Positions 13,438-17,315 of a stretch of 17,315 nt of DNA are shown piece after piece (the stretch's first letter is position 1; each line of letters begins with the position of its first letter). The translations under genes and the position numbers were made by a program. The stretch is from the NCBI GenBank assembly GCA_002360495.1, contig DEQO01000065.1:1-17315 (forward strand). The letters are read 5' to 3'. Under the pieces are notes generated by a model. The model made no database searches, was not told the DNA's origin, and worked only from the letters and a program-made list of their open reading frames with translations. This DNA is from Flavobacteriales bacterium UBA3364 (lineage in GTDB: Bacteria > Bacteroidota > Bacteroidia > Flavobacteriales_F > PHOS-HE28).

Positions 13438-14373
13438 ATGGCCAAGAAGAAGATCGCCCCCAAGGGCAAGCCTACAGCGGGCAAGGCCGCAAAGAAGAGC
13501 GCTGGCAAGTCGCCCGTGAAAACGACGGTACACAAAGCCACGAAGGGTAAACCAACGAAATCGGCGGCCGGACCAAAAAAGACCGGCAAGGCGCCCGTGA
13601 AGAAGGCTGTTGCGGTCCGGAAGAAGGTGGTGGTGGCCAAGAAGAATCCGGTCCCAGCGAAGAAGAAGGTGGTCGCAGCAAAAGCGGGAAAAGGCGTTGC
13701 GAAGAAGCCCGTGAAGGCCGCACCGTTCAAGAAAACCGCGGCGACACCGACCCCCAAGGCGTCTCCGAAGTCTTCGCCGAAAGCAGCCGCCAAGGTCGTC
13801 GTGGCTCCCAAGCCCGTTGCAAAAGCCTATCCGATAGCACCCAAAGCGGTCGTGGAACCGGTCGCTCCCGCAAAGGCCGCAGCGCCTGCAGTATCCAAGC
13901 CAGCGCCCGCCGTGAAAGCGGTTGAGGCACGGAAGGTGTCCACGGCCGTGGCCGAACACCCAGCACCCAAGCCACTGCCCATCAAGAAACGTCCTGCCAA
14001 GGAACGTGTGGTGATGGAGTTCTATTTGCGCAGCACTCCCACCGCGCTCTATGAACTGATCAGCAACCCCAGTGGTTTCAGCGAATGGTATTGCGATGAT
14101 GTGGACGTCCGCGGCGACCAGTACACCTTCATCTGGGACCAGGAACGCGAAGTGACCACGTTGATCGGCCGTAAACTGGGAGAGGTGATCCGCTTCCGAC
14201 GCAACGACGACGAGGATCCCGAGGCCTTTTTCGAATTACGTGTGCGCATCGATGCCATGACCAACGAAACCGCGCTGGTGGTGACCGATCACGCCTGGCC
14301 GAACGAGGTGGACAAGACCCGCAACCTGTGGGTATCCCAGATCCATTCGTTGCAGCGGGTGCTTGGCGCGTAG
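13438..14373 (+). CDS. START-like (AHSA1-type) domain protein with long histone-H1-like N-terminal tail
   Basis: A 311-residue protein in two parts. Residues about 191-311 form the START-like domain widespread in Bacteroidota as a stand-alone protein of about 125 residues: MEFYLRSTPTALYELISN, PSGFSEWYCDDVDVRGDQY, TFIWD, RNDDEDPEAFFELRVRID, and a C-terminal helix ending LQRVLGA. Residues 1-190 are almost entirely Lys, Ala, Pro and Val (units such as AKKK, KAPVKK, KPVAK) with no predicted fold, like histone H1 or AlgP tails. The tail is mostly lysine-rich to residue 100 and more Pro/Ala-rich after. ATG 13438 gives the whole chimera; an ATG at 14014 (Met193) would give the domain alone. It precedes the LptF/G gene by 39 bases. 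The function of the domain is unknown. Confidence 0.87.
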   Translation: MAKKKIAPKGKPTAGKAAKKSAGKSPVKTTVHKATKGKPTKSAAGPKKTGKAPVKKAVAVRKKVVVAKKNPVPAKKKVVAAKAGKGVAKKPVKAAPFKKTAATPTPKASPKSSPKAAAKVVVAPKPVAKAYPIAPKAVVEPVAPAKAAAPAVSKPAPAVKAVEARKVSTAVAEHPAPKPLPIKKRPAKERVVMEFYLRSTPTALYELISNPSGFSEWYCDDVDVRGDQYTFIWDQEREVTTLIGRKLGEVIRFRRNDDEDPEAFFELRVRIDAMTNETALVVTDHAWPNEVDKTRNLWVSQIHSLQRVLGA

Positions 14374-14412
14374 TGCGCATACCACTTCCCCGGCGTTGCC
14401 GTTGTACCGGAG

Positions 14413-15858
14413 ATGAGACGATTGCACCGCATGACGATCATGGCCTTTCTGGGGCCCTTGGTCGTCACGTTCGTGATCGTGCTGTTCATCCTGGTGATGC
14501 AGTTCCTGTGGAAGTACGTGGACGATCTCATGGGCAAGGGCCTGGAATGGTATGTGATCCTGGAACTGATGACCTACGCCACGGCCAGTTTCGTTCCCCT
14601 TGCGCTGCCGTTGGCGATCCTGCTTTCGAGCATCATGACCTTGGGTGGGCTGGGAGAGAATTCCGAGCTCGTACCCATGCGTTCCGCCGGACTTGGTGTA
14701 CTGCACATCATGTTCCCACTCACGATCACGGTGCTCATCCTCGCCCTCGGGTCGTTCTACTTCAGCAACAACCTGCTACCGGTCGCCAATTTGAAATTCC
14801 ACTCCCTCCTGTGGGACGTGACGCGCAAGAAACCGGCCATGAACCTGCAGCCCGGCATCTTCTACAACGGGATCGACGGATTCAGCATTCGCGCGATGCA
14901 GAAGGACGAAGAAGGTGGTGCGCTGCGGGATGTATTGATATACGACCACCGTGCCGCCTTCCAGGGGAACCGCACCGTTGTGCGCGCCAAGAGCGGTACC
15001 ATGCACCGCAGTACCGACGGCCACTACCTCGTTCTCTCCCTGAAGGACGGGCACTTCTACGATGAACATTCGCCCGCCGGGGATGGTGCCTCCTACCCCA
15101 TGATGCGCGGCACCTTCACCGAGGATGAGATCCGGCTCGATCTTTCAGGCCTCGGTCTGGACCGCACCGACCGCGACCTGTTCAAGGACCACTACAAAAT
15201 GCTCACGCTGGGCCAACTGAGGTTCGCAAAGGACAGCCTGGTGGCACAGATGAACGAGCGTACGAAGGACCAGGAACGGCACCTGGCGAACAGCTTGCTG
15301 ATAACACGGGGAAAGAAGGTGGAGGGCACCGCACTCATGGCAGGCACGATGCACCAGTTCGAGACAGGGCTGGCCCCGGAGCAACGGCGCAACTACTACG
15401 ACGTGGCCATGAACATGGTGCGCAACAGCATCAACTTCATCGATCGTTCCACCGAGGAGCAGAAGGGGCGCATGGAGCAGATCTCCCGGTTCCAGGTGGA
15501 ATGGCACCGCAAACCGATGCTGGCGCTGGCCTGCATCCTGTTCTTCTTCATCGGGGCACCGCTGGGGGCTATCATCCGGAAGGGCGGCATGGGCCTTCCC
15601 GTGGTGTTCGCCATCATCTTCTTCCTGATCTTCCACATCATCTCCTTCTCCACCGAGAAACTGGTGATCGCCGGGCGGGTGCAGCCCTGGCCGGGCATGT
15701 GGATCAGTTCCATGGTGTTGCTGCCGATCGGCATCGTGCTCACGTGGAAGGCATCGACCGACAGTCCGCTCTTCGATGCGGATGCGTATTATCGCGGCTG
15801 GGAACGGTTCCGTTCCTTGTTCCAGCGTCGCCATGCGCATCCTCCAGTTGTGCAATAA
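14413..15858 (+). CDS. LptF/LptG (YjgP/YjgQ) family permease
   Basis: A 481-residue inner-membrane permease of the lipopolysaccharide export system, which works with LptB and LptC to pull LPS out of the inner membrane. Three N-terminal membrane helices (about residues 12-34, 50-76, 96-116) are followed by a large periplasmic beta-jellyroll region (about 120-360) and three C-terminal helices (about 368-386, 395-413, 428-446). Family marks include LWKYVDDLMGKGLEWYVI, VPLALPLAILLSSIMTLG, ENSELVPMRSAG, and IGAPLGAIIRKGGMGLP. LptF and LptG cannot be separated from one protein. It lies 39 bases after the START-like gene, and its end overlaps the next start by 26 bases. A linker of about 60 polar residues at 295-355 is typical of Bacteroidota members. 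Confidence 0.94.
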   Translation: MRRLHRMTIMAFLGPLVVTFVIVLFILVMQFLWKYVDDLMGKGLEWYVILELMTYATASFVPLALPLAILLSSIMTLGGLGENSELVPMRSAGLGVLHIMFPLTITVLILALGSFYFSNNLLPVANLKFHSLLWDVTRKKPAMNLQPGIFYNGIDGFSIRAMQKDEEGGALRDVLIYDHRAAFQGNRTVVRAKSGTMHRSTDGHYLVLSLKDGHFYDEHSPAGDGASYPMMRGTFTEDEIRLDLSGLGLDRTDRDLFKDHYKMLTLGQLRFAKDSLVAQMNERTKDQERHLANSLLITRGKKVEGTALMAGTMHQFETGLAPEQRRNYYDVAMNMVRNSINFIDRSTEEQKGRMEQISRFQVEWHRKPMLALACILFFFIGAPLGAIIRKGGMGLPVVFAIIFFLIFHIISFSTEKLVIAGRVQPWPGMWISSMVLLPIGIVLTWKASTDSPLFDADAYYRGWERFRSLFQRRHAHPPVVQ

Positions 15859-17038
15859 ACCCCCCTACCCGCCCATCGATGGCGGTAGCAAGGCCATGCA
15901 CAACCTGACACGCGGCCTGCTCGCGGCCGGGCACGAGGTGAAGGTGCTCTGCATCAGCACGCCGAAGAACGCATTGGACCTGGCCGAGGTGCCCAAGGAC
16001 TATCTGGAGCGCACGCGCATCGAGAGCATCTACGTGGACACCAGCGTGAACCTCGTGGATGCCTTCACCGACCTCGTCACGGCGGACAACTACAACATCA
16101 GCCGGTTCTTCTCACCGGACATGGACATCCGGTTGATACGACTGCTCTCGGAGGAAAAGTTCGATGTGGTGCAGTTGGAAAGCCTGTTCATGACGCCGTA
16201 CATACCGACCATCCGCAGGTATTCGAAGGCGCGCATCATCCTGCGTTCGCACAACCTGGAACATGTGATCCAGGAACGCATCGCCATCGGTGAACGGAAC
16301 TTCCTGAAGCGCCCCTACCGCAAATTCCTCGCGAAGCAATTGCACGACTACGAAATGTCCGTGCTGGACCGTGTGGATGGCGTGGCCGCGATCAGCCCGA
16401 CGGATGCACAACACTTCGCAGAGCACGGCTCCAACACGCCCATCGCCACGATCCCCTTCGGCGTGGAACCGTCGGAGTACAGGCCTGGCGACCTTGTGGA
16501 GAAGGGCCCACCGGTGTTCTTCCATCTCGGTAGCATGGATTGGCTGCCGAACGAGGAAGGGATCCGCTGGCTGTTGGACGAAGTATGGCCCAAGGTGATC
16601 GCACAACGTCCCGACGCACGACTGGACCTGGCCGGCAACAAGATGCCCCAGGACCTGCTGGACCGGGAGCAACAAGGGGTCTCGGTGAAAGGGCGCGTGA
16701 AGAACGCGTTGTCCTACATGCGAGCGCGCCAGGTAATGGTGGTACCATTGTTCTCGGCGGGTGGCATGCGCGTGAAGATCATCGAAGGCATGGCCTTGGG
16801 AAAAGCGGTGATATCCACGCCCGTTGGTGCCGAGGGCATCGATCATACGGAGGGCTTGAACATCTTGATCGTACGGAACGCCGCGGAGTTCGCCGCGCAC
16901 ATCATCGCGCTCGACGAAACACCGGACTACATGAGGATGCTCGGAAGCGAGGCTCGGAAGCTCGTGGAGACCTCCTACTCCGACGCCCGTATCGTACGCG
17001 ACCTCGAGGCCTTCTACACCCGCATCGAACAGAAATGA
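15833..17038 (+). CDS. Family 4-type glycosyltransferase (GT-B fold)
   Basis: A 401-residue GT-B glycosyltransferase. The N-terminal acceptor domain starts MRILQLCNKPPYPPIDGGSK, with the Gly-rich nucleotide-sugar loop and then AMHNLTRGLLAAGHEVKVL. The C-terminal donor domain includes FHLGSMDWLPNEEGIRWLLD, DLAGNKMP, and MVVPLFSAGGMRVKIIEGMA, whose Glu is the donor-binding glutamate of the EX7E-type region, followed by GKAVISTPVGAEGI. It uses an activated sugar to extend a surface polysaccharide or LPS; the sugar is unknown. ATG 15833 lies inside the lptF end (26-base overlap), and its stop overlaps the next start as ATGA, so all three are coupled. In-frame sequence upstream to 15776 is rejected as overlap. 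Confidence 0.92.
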   Translation: MRILQLCNKPPYPPIDGGSKAMHNLTRGLLAAGHEVKVLCISTPKNALDLAEVPKDYLERTRIESIYVDTSVNLVDAFTDLVTADNYNISRFFSPDMDIRLIRLLSEEKFDVVQLESLFMTPYIPTIRRYSKARIILRSHNLEHVIQERIAIGERNFLKRPYRKFLAKQLHDYEMSVLDRVDGVAAISPTDAQHFAEHGSNTPIATIPFGVEPSEYRPGDLVEKGPPVFFHLGSMDWLPNEEGIRWLLDEVWPKVIAQRPDARLDLAGNKMPQDLLDREQQGVSVKGRVKNALSYMRARQVMVVPLFSAGGMRVKIIEGMALGKAVISTPVGAEGIDHTEGLNILIVRNAAEFAAHIIALDETPDYMRMLGSEARKLVETSYSDARIVRDLEAFYTRIEQK

Positions 17039-17315
17039 GGCTGCTCGTGCTGCTGTCCAGGGTACCGTACCCGCTGGAAAAGGGCGACAAGTTGCGGGCT
17101 TATCATTTGATGGTCCGCCTCGCTCGCAAGCACGAGGTCATGCTCTTCTGCCTGAGCGACACACCCACCGACCCGGAGCACATCGCCCACCTTAAGCGGT
17201 TCTGCTCCTACATCGATGTGATCCGTGTTCCGCGCTGGCGGATCGTGCTGAAACTGGCCTCCGCGGTTTTCTCACGCCTGCCCTTCCAGGTGGCCTACTT
17301 CCACCACGCCCGTGC
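17035..17315 (+). CDS. Glycosyltransferase, N-terminal part (cut by window end)
   Basis: Ninety-three codons of a gene running off the window. The start MRLLVLLSRVPYPLEKGDK is followed by LRAYHLMVRLARKHEVMLFC, resembling the acceptor domain of GT-B enzymes of the TIGR03087 type (sugar transferases often near exopolysaccharide genes), where PYPxxKGDKxRxxH is characteristic. ATG 17035 overlaps the preceding stop as ATGA, so it is co-translated with the upstream glycosyltransferase. The C-terminal donor domain is outside the window. With its neighbours it implies an envelope glycan function. Confidence 0.85.
   Translation, partial: MRLLVLLSRVPYPLEKGDKLRAYHLMVRLARKHEVMLFCLSDTPTDPEHIAHLKRFCSYIDVIRVPRWRIVLKLASAVFSRLPFQVAYFHHAR

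Noticed and set aside
13402..13959. Minus-strand Gly/Leu/Arg/Cys-rich frame of 185 codons opposite the H1-like tail
   Set aside because: It is the reverse reading of AAG/GCC/CCC repeats in the tail of the START-like protein; the composition is an artefact of the repeat.
1..17315. Prophage, insertion sequence, CRISPR array or defence island
   Set aside because: No transposase, integrase, phage, Cas, restriction or toxin-antitoxin protein is recognisable, and no spacer-repeat pattern is present; gene content is housekeeping and envelope.

Overview
This window looks like a chromosomal segment of a high-GC member of the Bacteroidota, most likely Flavobacteriales. Several promoters carry the Bacteroidota -7 element TAnnTTTG, four of them exactly. 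Starts lack Shine-Dalgarno sequences. Many proteins are of recognisable Bacteroidota type (CarboxypepD_reg-like protein, bTHX, YqgE, START-like protein, LptF/G permease). The standard code fits, because TGA ends many genes. No phage, IS element, CRISPR array or plasmid function is visible. It reads as core genome, and no gap between genes exceeds 300 bases.

Layout. 1-3042: an unidentified small protein followed by a SixA-type phosphatase (+), a convergent secreted CarboxypepD_reg-like protein (-), then a membrane-anchored J-domain protein (+). 3042-4209: a hairpin, then ilvE (-) with a well-defined promoter. 4237-7633: a tight operon recQ - alkyladenine DNA glycosylase - fmt, joined by two ATGA overlaps. 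7634-9396: HU, trmH and a bTHX-like ribosomal protein, with two stem-loop terminators and good promoters. 9427-10759: pdxH (-) divergent from yqgE (+). 10752-13162: a leftward set NTF2-like lipoprotein - rhomboid protease - GmhB-like phosphatase - class IV aminotransferase (PabC-like), lying directly behind a tRNA-Met gene and its terminator. 13438-17315: a rightward set START-like protein - LptF/G permease - two glycosyltransferases, the last cut by the window edge. Lipopolysaccharide transport and sugar transfer suggest that this end serves the cell envelope.

Most notable points. Two unrelated proteins carry histone-H1-like Lys/Ala/Pro tails: bTHX has one at its C-terminus, built from a 27-base tandem repeat, and the START-like protein has about 190 residues of it at its N-terminus. 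The class IV aminotransferase gene is interrupted by one in-frame TGA, with homology and exact spacing kept on both sides. The tRNA-Met has a U-C mispair in its anticodon stem. The palindrome CGATCG occurs about 33 times by eye, five of them within 86 bases, which recalls the HIP1 palindrome of cyanobacteria. A 9-base direct repeat resembling a DnaA box lies upstream of the HU promoter. I see no clear new multi-gene defence or mobile system; the H1-tailed chimeras are the best candidates for new biology.
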